Positions 46,574-54,924 of a DNA stretch of 64,000 nt are shown here, one piece after another (the first letter of the stretch is position 1; every line of letters starts with the position of its first letter). The position numbers and the translations under genes are program-made. The DNA is from Vallitalea longa. Its GTDB lineage: Bacteria; Bacillota; Clostridia; Lachnospirales; Vallitaleaceae. Location: NCBI RefSeq assembly GCF_027923465.1, contig NZ_BRLB01000023.1:1-64000 (forward strand), read 5' to 3'. The notes beneath the pieces were generated by a model. That model searched no databases, was not told where the DNA came from, and saw nothing but the letters and a program-made list of their open reading frames with translations.

Positions 46574-47386
46574 ATGGTACAAAAAGAAAGACTTGACATA
46601 TTACTTTTCAGTAAAGGGCTTGCTGATTCGAGAGAAAAGGCTAAATCAATTATTATGACAGGTAAGGTTTTTGTAAATGGTCAGAGGGAAGACAAACCCG
46701 GAACTAAATTTGATATAAAATCGGAAATTATAATCAAGAAAAACCCTAATCCATATGTAAGTCGTGGAGGATTGAAATTAGATAAAGCTGTAAAAGAATT
46801 TGAGCTAGCATTAGAAAATAAAATCTGTGCCGATGTTGGAGCATCAACAGGTGGATTTACAGATTGCATGTTACAAAATGGAGCAAAAAAAGTATATTCC
46901 ATAGATGTTGGTTATGGTCAATTTGCTTGGAAATTAAGGCAAGATGAACGAGTTGTATGTATGGAAAAAACTAATGTACGTTACGTTACTGAAGATATGC
47001 TAGATGATAAAGTCGATTTTGTTTCAATTGATGTTTCGTTCATTTCATTAACTAAAGTACTGGAGCCAGTTAAGAAGTTGATGAATGACAATGGAGAGAT
47101 GGTTTGTCTGATAAAACCTCAATTCGAGGCTGGTAGAGAAAAAGTTGGCAAAAAGGGTGTAGTAAGAGATAAAGCTGTTCATGAAGAAGTAATTTTAAAG
47201 ATAATGAAATATGTATTATCCATAGGATTCGGTATAAAAGCTCTAAGTTTTTCACCAATCAAAGGTCCAGAAGGTAATATAGAATATTTGTTATACTTGA
47301 CTACTGGAAGAGGATGTTATAATGATGATGAAGAAATTAACAATATTCTAAAAACAATAGTTGATAAAGCTCATGAAAAATTATAA
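46574..47386 (+). CDS. tlyA: TlyA-family rRNA 2'-O-methyltransferase / hemolysin A
   Basis: 270 residues from the ATG at 46574; an ATG at 46562 is the alternative. N-terminal S4 RNA-binding domain (RLDILLFSKGLADSREKAK), FtsJ-type methyltransferase with VGASTGGFTDCMLQNGA (SAM loop), and SIDVSFISLTKVL and IKPQFEAG. Normal place after dxs and before nadK in Clostridia. Confidence 0.95.
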   Translation: MVQKERLDILLFSKGLADSREKAKSIIMTGKVFVNGQREDKPGTKFDIKSEIIIKKNPNPYVSRGGLKLDKAVKEFELALENKICADVGASTGGFTDCMLQNGAKKVYSIDVGYGQFAWKLRQDERVVCMEKTNVRYVTEDMLDDKVDFVSIDVSFISLTKVLEPVKKLMNDNGEMVCLIKPQFEAGREKVGKKGVVRDKAVHEEVILKIMKYVLSIGFGIKALSFSPIKGPEGNIEYLLYLTTGRGCYNDDEEINNILKTIVDKAHEKL

Positions 47387-47476
47387 AATATAAATGTGCC
47401 TTTATTTAGGCAATGCACACTAGATTTTATAAAACTTCATACATTGGCGTTACCTAAATTATAGAAGGATGGTTAT

Positions 47477-48340
47477 ATGAATAAATTTGTTATAATACCT
47501 AATCTAACCAAAGATAAAGAACTAGAAACAACAAAGTTGATTGTTGATTGGTTAGAAAAAAATAAATGTAAAATATATTTATCAGATGATGTAGCCAGTT
47601 ATATCAATAAAAAAGAATATGGTTGCACTGTAAACGAAATGTATAATTACGCTGAATGCGTAATTGTCTTAGGGGGAGACGGGACAATCCTTAATACTGC
47701 TCGCAGTTTACTTAAATATGATATACCTATATTAGGTGTTAATCTAGGTAACTTAGGGTTTTTGGCAGAAGTTGAAAAAAAAGATGCATTGAGCACTCTA
47801 TCAAAAATCATTAATGGTGATTATTATATCCAAAGAAGAATGATGATAGATGTTAAAAAGAAAACAAAAAACAGAGAAGAAACTATCGGAGTTGCTTTAA
47901 ATGACATTGTAATAGCTAGAACATCTATTTCTAGAATGATGAAATATAGTATATACGTAAATGATGGACATGTTAATAATTATTCTGCAGATGGCATTAT
48001 AGTATCAACTCCTACAGGTTCTACAGCATATAATTTATCAGCTGGTGGTCCTATATTGGACCCTAAGAATGAAATGATGGTTATTACTCCCATTTGTCCA
48101 CATACATTGATGTCTAGAAGTATAGTACTTTCTAAAAATGACATAGTAAAAATATCTTTACAAGATAATTTAAAAAATTTGAATGACGATATTATGATTA
48201 CTATAGACGGTCAAGAAAGTATTAAGGTGGATGAGGAGGATAAAATAATTATATCAAACTCATACAGAAGTGCTAAGTTAATTACCTGTAATAAAAACGG
48301 ATTTTATAAAATTCTAAGAAAAAAGCTAGGAAATTGCTAG
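47477..48340 (+). CDS. nadK: NAD kinase
   Basis: 287 residues. Catalytic GGDGTILNTAR, NLGNLGFLAEV, NDIVIAR and STPTGSTAYNLSAGGPI. Makes NADP from NAD. Part of the tlyA-nadK-argR-recN series. Confidence 0.97.
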   Translation: MNKFVIIPNLTKDKELETTKLIVDWLEKNKCKIYLSDDVASYINKKEYGCTVNEMYNYAECVIVLGGDGTILNTARSLLKYDIPILGVNLGNLGFLAEVEKKDALSTLSKIINGDYYIQRRMMIDVKKKTKNREETIGVALNDIVIARTSISRMMKYSIYVNDGHVNNYSADGIIVSTPTGSTAYNLSAGGPILDPKNEMMVITPICPHTLMSRSIVLSKNDIVKISLQDNLKNLNDDIMITIDGQESIKVDEEDKIIISNSYRSAKLITCNKNGFYKILRKKLGNC

Positions 48341-48384
48341 TTTCAGACAATTATTATAGATTATAGATTATTCATCTTGATTAA

Positions 48385-48408
48385 TAGGAATTATTTTCCT
48401 AATTTTAT
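48385..48408 (+). terminator. Weak hairpin between nadK and argR
   Basis: TAGGAA and TTCCTA with a 5-base loop, then ATTTTAT. Short stem and low G+C, so probably partial at best. Confidence 0.35.
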
Positions 48409-48426
48409 AAAACAGGAGGAGAATAG

Positions 48427-48885
48427 ATGAAAATTGAGCGTCAAACTAAAATTCTTCAATTAATCAATCATTATGATATTGAGACTCAAGAAGATTTAGC
48501 AAGCAGACTTATTGAGGAAGGATTTATTGTAACCCAAGCAACAATTTCAAGAGATATTAGAGAATTAAGGTTGACTAAGATTGCTACTTCAGACGGAAAA
48601 CAAAAATATGTTGTACTCAAAAATAAAGAAACCAAATTGAATGAGAAATTCATAAGAGTCTTTAAAGATGGTTTTTCATCTATGGACCGTGCTGGCAATA
48701 TGATCGTTTTAAAGACATTAAATGGTATGGCTATGGCTGTAGCTGCTGCAATAGATTCACTCAGTTATGATGATATAGTAGGTTGTATAGCTGGTGATGA
48801 TACTATATTTTGTGCAGTAAGAACAGAAAGTGATGCTATTAGAATTATGGAAAAAATGAACAAATTGGTTAATAATAACTTATAA
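48427..48885 (+). CDS. argR: Arginine repressor ArgR/AhrC
   Basis: 152 residues. Winged-helix DNA-binding domain with VTQATISRDIRELRLTK, linker, and the arginine-binding oligomerisation domain with GCIAGDDTIFCAVR (the GxDDT motif). AGGAGG start. Controls arginine metabolism; here in the DNA-repair and sporulation series, as in B. subtilis. Confidence 0.97.
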   Translation: MKIERQTKILQLINHYDIETQEDLASRLIEEGFIVTQATISRDIRELRLTKIATSDGKQKYVVLKNKETKLNEKFIRVFKDGFSSMDRAGNMIVLKTLNGMAMAVAAAIDSLSYDDIVGCIAGDDTIFCAVRTESDAIRIMEKMNKLVNNNL

Positions 48886-48932
48886 ATATATATAATACCG
48901 GTAACTTCTATTAAATAGGAGGGGGAATTAAT

Positions 48933-50624
48933 ATGTTAGTCCATCTTCATGTAAAAAATTTTGCTCTAATTGATGAAATCAATGTGGATTTTGATAATAA
49001 TTTAAATATATTAACAGGTGAAACTGGGGCAGGTAAATCTATCATTATAGGCTCTATTAATGCTGTCTTAGGTGGAAAAGCAAGTAAAGATATGATTAGA
49101 ACTGGTTGTGATAGTGCTTTGATCGAGCTTCTATTTCTAGTAGACAACAATACGGTTTTAAACAAATTACATGAATATGATATTAGTATGGATAACAGAG
49201 AATTATTGATAACTAGGAAAATAAACATAAATGGTAGAAGTGTGTTCAGAATGAATGGACAAGTTGTTACTACTTCCATTGTAAAAGATATTTCTGCTAA
49301 ACTAATTGATATTCATGGTCAACATGAGCATCAATCATTATTGAATAAAAAGAATTATCTATCATTATTAGATACTTTTTGTGGAGAATCAATTGTAGGT
49401 CTAAAAGAAAAATTAAGAGAAAAGTATAACCATTACATTAAGCTAAGTAGTAAGATAGATCATTTCATGTTAGATGAACAAACTAGAAAAAAAGAAATAT
49501 CTTTTTTAGAATACGAAATCAATGAAATAACATCGGCTAATCTGAAAATAGGAGAAGACGATAAGTTAAAAGAAGAATACATATTTCTTTCCAATGGTAA
49601 GAAAATAATTGAATCTATGTCAGAAGTATATACTTATGTTAATGGAGACAATAATATAAATGGGTCGATAGATAATATAGGAAAATCAGTTAGAATAATT
49701 AGCAATATAATGAATTTAGATAAGAACATAAGCAATATGCAGGAACAAATATCAAATATCGAAATCATGTTAAGTGACTTTAATAGGGATTTGAACGATT
49801 ATATAAGTAATTTTGAAATAGATGAAACAAGATATATAGATATAGAAAACAGAATAGATCTAATTAATAATCTAAAAATGAAATATGGAAATACTATTGA
49901 AGAAATCCTTCATTACAAACAAGAAAAAGAAAAATATCTAGAAGAATTGATTAATTATGAACAGTATCTCAATAACGTTAATGAGCAAATTACTAAATTG
50001 AGAAAAGAGATTGAGACATATTGCTATGAATTATCAAAAGTACGAACAGAAAAAGCAGAACACATTAGTAAAATGATAGTAACTTCATTGAAGCATATTA
50101 ATTTTTTGAACACCAATTTTACTATAAAAGTCAATAGAATAGAAAAATTCAAAATCAATGGATGGGATGACATCGAATTCTTGATATCTACGAATATTGG
50201 TGAACCACCAAAGTCATTAAGCAAAGTTGCATCTGGAGGAGAATTATCTAGAATTATGTTAGCTATTAAATCAGTATTGGCTAATAGTGATGATATAGAA
50301 ACTCTTATTTTCGATGAGATAGATACTGGAATTAGTGGAAAAACTGCTGGGTTAGTTGCTGAGAAATTAGCTCAGATATCAAAAAGACATCAAGTGATAT
50401 GTATAACGCATTTGGCTCAAATAGCAGCTATGGGTGACTCACATTTCATAATTGAAAAAAAGGTTAAAGATAATGTTACCAATACAATAATAAGTAAATT
50501 GAATAAACATGACTCGGTTAATGAATTAGCAAGACTTCTAGGTGGAGTAAAAATAACTGAAGCTGTTATTGCTAATGCTAGAGAGATGAAAAATCTTGCT
50601 GACGATCTAAAAGATCATTACTAA
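48933..50624 (+). CDS. recN: DNA repair protein RecN
   Basis: 563 residues. Walker A GETGAGKSIIIG near residue 30, HGQHEHQSLL, a long coiled-coil middle (about 165-360), signature VASGGELSRIMLAIK and Walker B LIFDEIDTGISGKTAGLV. SMC-like protein acting early at double-strand breaks. A terminator follows, ending the operon that starts at dxs or earlier. Confidence 0.97.
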   Translation: MLVHLHVKNFALIDEINVDFDNNLNILTGETGAGKSIIIGSINAVLGGKASKDMIRTGCDSALIELLFLVDNNTVLNKLHEYDISMDNRELLITRKININGRSVFRMNGQVVTTSIVKDISAKLIDIHGQHEHQSLLNKKNYLSLLDTFCGESIVGLKEKLREKYNHYIKLSSKIDHFMLDEQTRKKEISFLEYEINEITSANLKIGEDDKLKEEYIFLSNGKKIIESMSEVYTYVNGDNNINGSIDNIGKSVRIISNIMNLDKNISNMQEQISNIEIMLSDFNRDLNDYISNFEIDETRYIDIENRIDLINNLKMKYGNTIEEILHYKQEKEKYLEELINYEQYLNNVNEQITKLRKEIETYCYELSKVRTEKAEHISKMIVTSLKHINFLNTNFTIKVNRIEKFKINGWDDIEFLISTNIGEPPKSLSKVASGGELSRIMLAIKSVLANSDDIETLIFDEIDTGISGKTAGLVAEKLAQISKRHQVICITHLAQIAAMGDSHFIIEKKVKDNVTNTIISKLNKHDSVNELARLLGGVKITEAVIANAREMKNLADDLKDHY

Positions 50625-50662
50625 TTATTACTAGATATTACTTACATAAATAAACAAATACT

Positions 50663-50692
50663 AATCAAGAAAATATTTTCTTGATTTTTTTA
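50663..50692 (+). terminator. Strong terminator after recN
   Basis: AATCAAGAAAAT and ATTTTCTTGATT form a perfect 12-base-pair stem, followed by TTTTTT. Confidence 0.8.
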
Positions 50693-50779
50693 ATTTAATA
50701 AAATTTGTTATAAAAAAAATATACTATAAAGTTATTAGACATATAGAGAAAATCTGGTTTAACTGTATAGTTAATAATT

Positions 50780-50810
50780 TCATATATTGATTCTATTTGC
50801 TAGCATAATA
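50780..50810 (+). promoter_or_regulatory. Possible sigma-F/G promoter of spoIVB
   Basis: CATAATA (50804-50810) fits the forespore -10 consensus CATNHTA; a weak -35 TCATA lies 19 bases before it (50780-50784). The match to forespore control is expected from known spoIVB regulation, but the -35 is poor. Confidence 0.3.
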
Positions 50811-50877
50811 AAATTTGCGTAAGGGAATTTTAATAATACACAAATAATGACAAGAATAGCAAATAGGATGTGAAAAA

Positions 50878-52161
50878 ATGAGAAGCAAACGATACAGATT
50901 TAGAATTTTTCTATTTTTTAGTCTACTAACTATTTTAGTAATTAATGTTGGATCCGATCTAGTTATAAACAAATATTTACCCAATGAAATAAAAATTTTA
51001 GTTAACGAAGAAAGAGACTTCCTATTTAATATACCACTAGATGCTAAGCTAAATGGAAATTTAGAAGGCGTGGTAATGGTTAATCAGGAACCTGTTAAGG
51101 ATAATCTAGTACTTAATCTTCAGAAATCATTTACAATAAAGCCTAAAAAAACAGGAGTTATTGATGTAGAACTAAAATTATTTGGAATTTTACCTATTAA
51201 GAATGTTAAAGTTGATGTCGTTGACAGCAAAAGTGTTGTTCCAGTAGGTAAAACAATTGGTGTTACAGTTTATACTGATGGAATTTTAGTTCTAGGAACA
51301 GGTTTGATTTATGGGGAAGATGGAAAAAAGTATAATCCTGCAAAAGGTAAATTATATACAGGGGACTATATAAAAACAGTAAATGGTAAGTCTATATCAA
51401 GAAAAAAAGAATTAATTGAATTTGTTAAGAAAAACAATGGTGAAGATATACAACTTGAAGTTGTAAGAAATGGTGAAAGGGAGACAGTAAATATTACACC
51501 AGTAAAAACTCTAGAAAATGGAGAACATAAGATCGGTATATGGGTAAGAGATGATACTCAAGGAATAGGAACCATGACTTATATTGATTTGGACAAAAAA
51601 ACTTTCGGGGCATTAGGACATGGTATAACAGATGTTGACACGAACCAACTTATAGAAGTTGGTACAGGTGAAGTGGTAAATACTATGATAACAACTATAA
51701 AAAAAGGTGAAGATGGAATACCTGGAGAGATATCTGGAATCATTGTTGGTGGAGAGGGAAACCGCCTTGGAGAGATAGAAAAGAACACTTCACATGGTAT
51801 TTTTGGAGAAGCTTCTGATGAAGGAATAGAACAGGTATTCAAAAATGATATTATTCCTATAGGATATAGATATGATGTACATGAAGGTGAAGCTGTTATA
51901 AGAAGTGATGTTAGTGGTAAACTAAAGGATTATAAGATATTAATCAAGAAAATTTATTTAGGTGATGAATCCAATAAAGGCATGATTATTGAAGTTGTTG
52001 ATGATGATCTAATAAAAACAACAAATGGTATTATTCAAGGGATGAGTGGTAGTCCAATCATTCAGGATGGTAAATTAATTGGTGCAGTGACTCATGTTTT
52101 CGTTCAAGATTCAAAAAAAGGATATGGAATTTTTATAGAAAATATGTTAGCTGAAGAGTAG
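50878..52161 (+). CDS. spoIVB: SpoIVB serine peptidase (S55)
   Basis: 427 residues. N-terminal membrane anchor (about 10-27), PDZ domain (about 140-215, with TGDYIKTVNGKSI), then the S55 peptidase with the His of GALGHGITDVD and the catalytic Ser in GMSGSPIIQDGKLIGAVTHV. It is secreted from the forespore and triggers pro-sigma-K processing in the mother cell. Its usual neighbour spo0A follows. Confidence 0.96.
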   Translation: MRSKRYRFRIFLFFSLLTILVINVGSDLVINKYLPNEIKILVNEERDFLFNIPLDAKLNGNLEGVVMVNQEPVKDNLVLNLQKSFTIKPKKTGVIDVELKLFGILPIKNVKVDVVDSKSVVPVGKTIGVTVYTDGILVLGTGLIYGEDGKKYNPAKGKLYTGDYIKTVNGKSISRKKELIEFVKKNNGEDIQLEVVRNGERETVNITPVKTLENGEHKIGIWVRDDTQGIGTMTYIDLDKKTFGALGHGITDVDTNQLIEVGTGEVVNTMITTIKKGEDGIPGEISGIIVGGEGNRLGEIEKNTSHGIFGEASDEGIEQVFKNDIIPIGYRYDVHEGEAVIRSDVSGKLKDYKILIKKIYLGDESNKGMIIEVVDDDLIKTTNGIIQGMSGSPIIQDGKLIGAVTHVFVQDSKKGYGIFIENMLAEE

Positions 52162-52189
52162 TATATATGGAGAATATGTAATATCGCTA

Positions 52190-52243
52190 TGTCGAATCTT
52201 GCGAATATTATTTATTGAATTAATATATAGATAGTATTATAAT
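52190..52243 (+). promoter_or_regulatory. spo0A promoter with an upstream 0A box
   Basis: TGTCGAA (52190-52196) is an exact Spo0A-binding 0A box. TTGAAT (52215-52220) and TATAAT (52238-52243) are 17 bases apart. The box lies about 20 bases before the -35, the place expected for control of spo0A by its own product. Confidence 0.6.
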
Positions 52244-52353
52244 TAAAACATGTCATATGGTAACGTATTCTCTATATAATTGAATAAACAGGATATCATA
52301 AGATAAAATATGGAACGTTTTCACGTTTCAAGTAAAGAGAAGGGGGAAAAAGG

Positions 52354-53154
52354 TTGAGTGAAACAATTAAAGTCTTAATTTCAGATGATAGTGTTAAAAT
52401 GTGTACTATTTTATCTGAGTATTTGAATCAAAAAGAGGATATCACTGTCGTTGGAGTTGCTAATAATGGAGAAGATGCATGTAAACAGATTAAGGAAAAA
52501 GAACCGGATGTAGTTTTATTGGACATTATTATGCCACAACTGGATGGACTTGGAGTATTAGAGAGAATGTACGAAGATAAAGACATTAAAAATATACCTA
52601 TGTTTATTATGTTAACAGCAGTAGGACAAGAAAAAATTACATCAAGTGCACTTAATTTAGGTGCAGAATATTATATTATGAAACCTTTTGATAATGAAAC
52701 AATAGTAAAAAGGATAAGACAATTAAAAGGTAAGATGCAATTAATTAAAAGAGATAGAAGAAATGATTTTGTACATGAAACTGATAAAGGTTATTCTGCA
52801 AGAAGCTTAGAAGCAGAAGTTACAAATATCATTCACGAAATAGGTGTGCCAGCACATATCAAAGGATATCAATATCTAAGAGAGGCTATAATAATGGCAA
52901 TAAATGATATGGATATTTTAAATTCCATAACTAAGTTATTATATCCATCTATCGCTAAGAAATTCAATACAACACCTAGCAGAGTTGAGAGGGCTATCAG
53001 ACATGCGATTGAAGTTGCCTGGGGAAGAGGAAAAATGGATACCATTGATAAACTATTCGGATATACCATTAATCATGGTAAAGGAAAACCAACTAATTCG
53101 GAATTCATAGCTCTAATAGCGGACAAGCTCAGATTGGAGTTAAGAGTAGGATAG
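52354..53154 (+). CDS. spo0A: Stage 0 sporulation response regulator Spo0A
   Basis: 266 residues, TTG start after GAAGGGGG. Receiver domain: acidic SDDS near residue 10, phosphoacceptor Asp in VVLLDIIMP, Lys of YYIMKPFD. C-terminal DNA-binding domain with [21 protein letters not shown], the 0A-box recognition helix. Master switch for sporulation entry. Confidence 0.98.
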   Translation: MSETIKVLISDDSVKMCTILSEYLNQKEDITVVGVANNGEDACKQIKEKEPDVVLLDIIMPQLDGLGVLERMYEDKDIKNIPMFIMLTAVGQEKITSSALNLGAEYYIMKPFDNETIVKRIRQLKGKMQLIKRDRRNDFVHETDKGYSARSLEAEVTNIIHEIGVPAHIKGYQYLREAIIMAINDMDILNSITKLLYPSIAKKFNTTPSRVERAIRHAIEVAWGRGKMDTIDKLFGYTINHGKGKPTNSEFIALIADKLRLELRVG

Positions 53155-53202
53155 TTAATTAAATATGCATATAATTAATGTTTATGGATAAAATAGTAGT
53201 AT

Positions 53203-53231
53203 AAAGTTATATGATATTTCATATAAACTTT
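53203..53231 (+). terminator. Hairpin after spo0A
   Basis: Eleven-base-pair stem with one bulge and a 6-base loop, 48 bases after the spo0A stop codon; no T run follows. Confidence 0.4.
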
Positions 53232-53330
53232 ATGCTGACTTATAAGTGAGGTGTTACCATTGTACATTTAACTGGAGTTATTTTCAATAACTATTTTAGG
53301 TGTAGTGGATTATCAGCATTTATAAGTAGT

Positions 53331-53370
53331 GAAGCTAGTAATCGTAAAAGGTTGCTAGCTTCTTTATATA
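53331..53370 (+). terminator. Terminator-like hairpin
   Basis: Perfect 8-base-pair stem GAAGCTAG/CTAGCTTC with a 16-base loop, followed by TTTATATATA. Confidence 0.45.
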
Positions 53371-53569
53371 TATAAGGTAACTATAAGTTATTATTGAGTA
53401 TGGTTTAATATGTTATTAGGAAGCTTTCTAATGAAATATATAATTTATTTGAAAAATAGAAAGTTTTTGTGGCATAATATAAATATAAAGACAAGATTTT
53501 GATTCAAGATTTAGATTTAGTACAATATAATTATACAATACATTAAAAAAATAAAAGGAGGCGGTTATC

Positions 53570-53767
53570 ATGAAGAAATGGGAATACCTAGTATTAAAAT
53601 TCGATAGTCATGGAATCACAGGAGGTAAGGTTAATACAGATGAAATAGAAAATAAGTTAAATAGGTTAGGAAAGGATGGATGGGAAGTAGCAACAACTTT
53701 TACGACGAATCAATCTTATGGTAATACACTTTTCGTAGTATATACATTAAAAAGAGAAATAGAATAA
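53570..53767 (+). CDS. DUF4177-family small protein
   Basis: 65 residues: KKWEYLVLKFD at the start, then LNRLGKDGWEVATTF and VVYTLKRE. That is the compact single-domain DUF4177 pattern (WEY...GWE). AAAGGAGGCGG precedes the ATG. Function unknown. Confidence 0.85.
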   Translation: MKKWEYLVLKFDSHGITGGKVNTDEIENKLNRLGKDGWEVATTFTTNQSYGNTLFVVYTLKREIE

Positions 53768-53838
53768 ATACATAAAAATAAAATAATATACCAAACTAAT
53801 AATGTTACTCGTTAATGTGAAAAACAAGGAGGAATGTA

Positions 53839-53985
53839 ATGGCAAAAGAAAAAGTAAAAGACAAAAATGGTACACTTGGTGGATTATCAAAAAGTTTTAA
53901 TAATAATAGGAGCGTTAACGGCAAAATTAAAAATTCACGAGATACGACAAGTAGTAATTCTGATAATTTGAGCCATAAAAATTAA
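53839..53985 (+). CDS. Short hypothetical protein (48 aa), strong RBS
   Basis: 48 residues starting MAKEKVKDKNGTLGGLSK, rich in Asn, Ser and Lys, disordered, no membrane segment. AAGGAGG (53826-53832) stands 6 bases before the ATG, which is the main reason to accept it. It follows the DUF4177 gene by 71 bases. No family recognised. Confidence 0.5.
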   Translation: MAKEKVKDKNGTLGGLSKSFNNNRSVNGKIKNSRDTTSSNSDNLSHKN

Positions 53986-54012
53986 AATAGTTAAATATTT
54001 CTGGAATTTATA

Positions 54013-54061
54013 TTGACACTAGTGACTATAATAGTATATAATTATTTTAGTCATTGGTGTC
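54013..54061 (+). promoter_or_regulatory. TetR-gene promoter inside a large inverted repeat operator
   Basis: TTGACA (54013-54018) and TATAAT (54037-54042) with 18 bases between. GACACTAGTGACTA (54015-54028) and TAGTCATTGGTGTC (54048-54061) match as an inverted repeat at 12 of 14 positions and bracket the -10. The left arm also holds the perfect palindrome CACTAGTG. This is the expected form of an autorepressor operator. Confidence 0.7.
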
Positions 54062-54109
54062 CTTAAAAATTAACTGCATTGAGTTTTACGTCAGAGAAAG
54101 GAAATGATT

Positions 54110-54676
54110 ATGCCTAAAATAGTTGATGCAGAAGCGATAAGAGTTGAAATAATAAAAAAAGCATTTGATGTTTTTGTAAAAAAAGGCTATTACAAATCTA
54201 GTATGATTGATATAACCAAAAGTTGTAATATGAAGCGTACGACTATATATCATTATTTTAAAAATAAAGATGAAATATTTGAAAATACTGTATTATATGT
54301 TATAGAAACATTAGAAAGAGATATCACTGATATTACTAATAAGAATGAATTAACTCTAATAAAAAAAATAAAATTTCTAACTAATAAATGGGATAATGAA
54401 TTTAATAATAATAATATATTGTTACTTCTCGTTGAAATGTGGTTCGCCATTATGAGAGAAGAAGGAGAAATGTTTGATAGGATCAAAAAAAGGATTACAG
54501 TAATGAATAAATCAATCAATAATATAGTTGTAGAGAAAATAGGAGATAGGGTTAGTAGTACAAGAGATAAAAAGCAACTGATTCAATACTCAATGATTAT
54601 GTCTATATTAAACCAAGTAGCTAGAGAAAAAGGATTTCTCAGTGAAAGTATTATGTCAGTTATATCATCATTTTAA
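54110..54676 (+). CDS. TetR/AcrR-family regulator
   Basis: 188 residues from the ATG at 54110 (GAAAGGA 7-8 bases upstream; the ATG at 54104 is too close). N-terminal helix-turn-helix: IIKKAFDVFVKKGYYKSSMIDITKSCNMKRTTIYHYFKNKDEI condensed over residues 10-52. The C-terminal ligand domain is not diagnostic. Probably represses itself through the inverted repeat in front. The riboswitch-controlled genes follow, but a separate transcript is likely. Confidence 0.9.
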   Translation: MPKIVDAEAIRVEIIKKAFDVFVKKGYYKSSMIDITKSCNMKRTTIYHYFKNKDEIFENTVLYVIETLERDITDITNKNELTLIKKIKFLTNKWDNEFNNNNILLLLVEMWFAIMREEGEMFDRIKKRITVMNKSINNIVVEKIGDRVSSTRDKKQLIQYSMIMSILNQVAREKGFLSESIMSVISSF

Positions 54677-54754
54677 TTATAGATTATGTTTTGTAATATT
54701 TTATACAAGTATTATATATATTATATTAAAGTAAGCTTTATTACATAACCTGTT

Positions 54755-54850
54755 GGTAAAAGGGAGTAGCTTCAAAGTTATAGAGTCAACAACCGCGGTA
54801 TAATAATACCTGGCTCTATAGTCCTATATTGGAAAGCGAGACTTTTATGG
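54755..54850 (+). ncRNA. yybP-ykoY (Mn2+) riboswitch aptamer
   Basis: Conserved 5' block AAAAGGGAGTAGC (54758-54770), the paired AGAGTCAACA...TGGCTCTA middle arm, and the 3' block GCGAGACTTTTA (54836-54847). TAAAAG (54757-54762) pairs with CTTTTA (54842-54847) to close P1. This agrees with the family consensus as I know it (AAAGGGGAGUAGC, GUCGUCAA...GGCUU, GCAAGACCUUU). The family binds Mn2+ and usually switches genes for Mn export on. Confidence 0.88.
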
Positions 54851-54892
54851 CAAACAGTAGATAATCATCTACAGTTGTCATAAAAGTTTTTT
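54841..54892 (+). terminator. Riboswitch expression platform: intrinsic terminator
   Basis: ACTTTTATG (54841-54849) pairs with CATAAAAGT (54879-54887), extended by GTAGAT/ATCTAC (54858-54863 with 54867-54872) at the tip; T run 54886-54892. The left arm reuses the 3' strand of aptamer P1, so Mn2+-bound aptamer and terminator exclude each other. That predicts an ON switch. Confidence 0.85.
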
Positions 54893-54924
54893 ATTAATTA
54901 TATAAATTAAAGGAGGTCATTTTT

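Larger units (their letters stand above)
53155..53569. other. Gene-free stretch after spo0A with two hairpins
   Basis: About 415 bases. AAAGTTATATG (53203-53213) with CATATAAACTTT (53220-53231) ends the spo0A transcript, without a good T run. GAAGCTAG (53331-53338) with CTAGCTTC (53355-53362), then TTTATATATA, is a second terminator-like hairpin. I see no reading frame with a start and binding site in between. Confidence 0.5.

Noticed and set aside
47395-47419. Hairpin between tlyA and nadK as a terminator
   Set aside because: Two alternative short stems compete and no T run follows; too weak to list.
54755-54892. T-box or SAM riboswitch before the radical SAM gene
   Set aside because: No T-box TGGNACCGCG sequence and no SAM-I core; the AAAGGGAGTAGC and GCGAGACTTTTA blocks fit yybP-ykoY instead.
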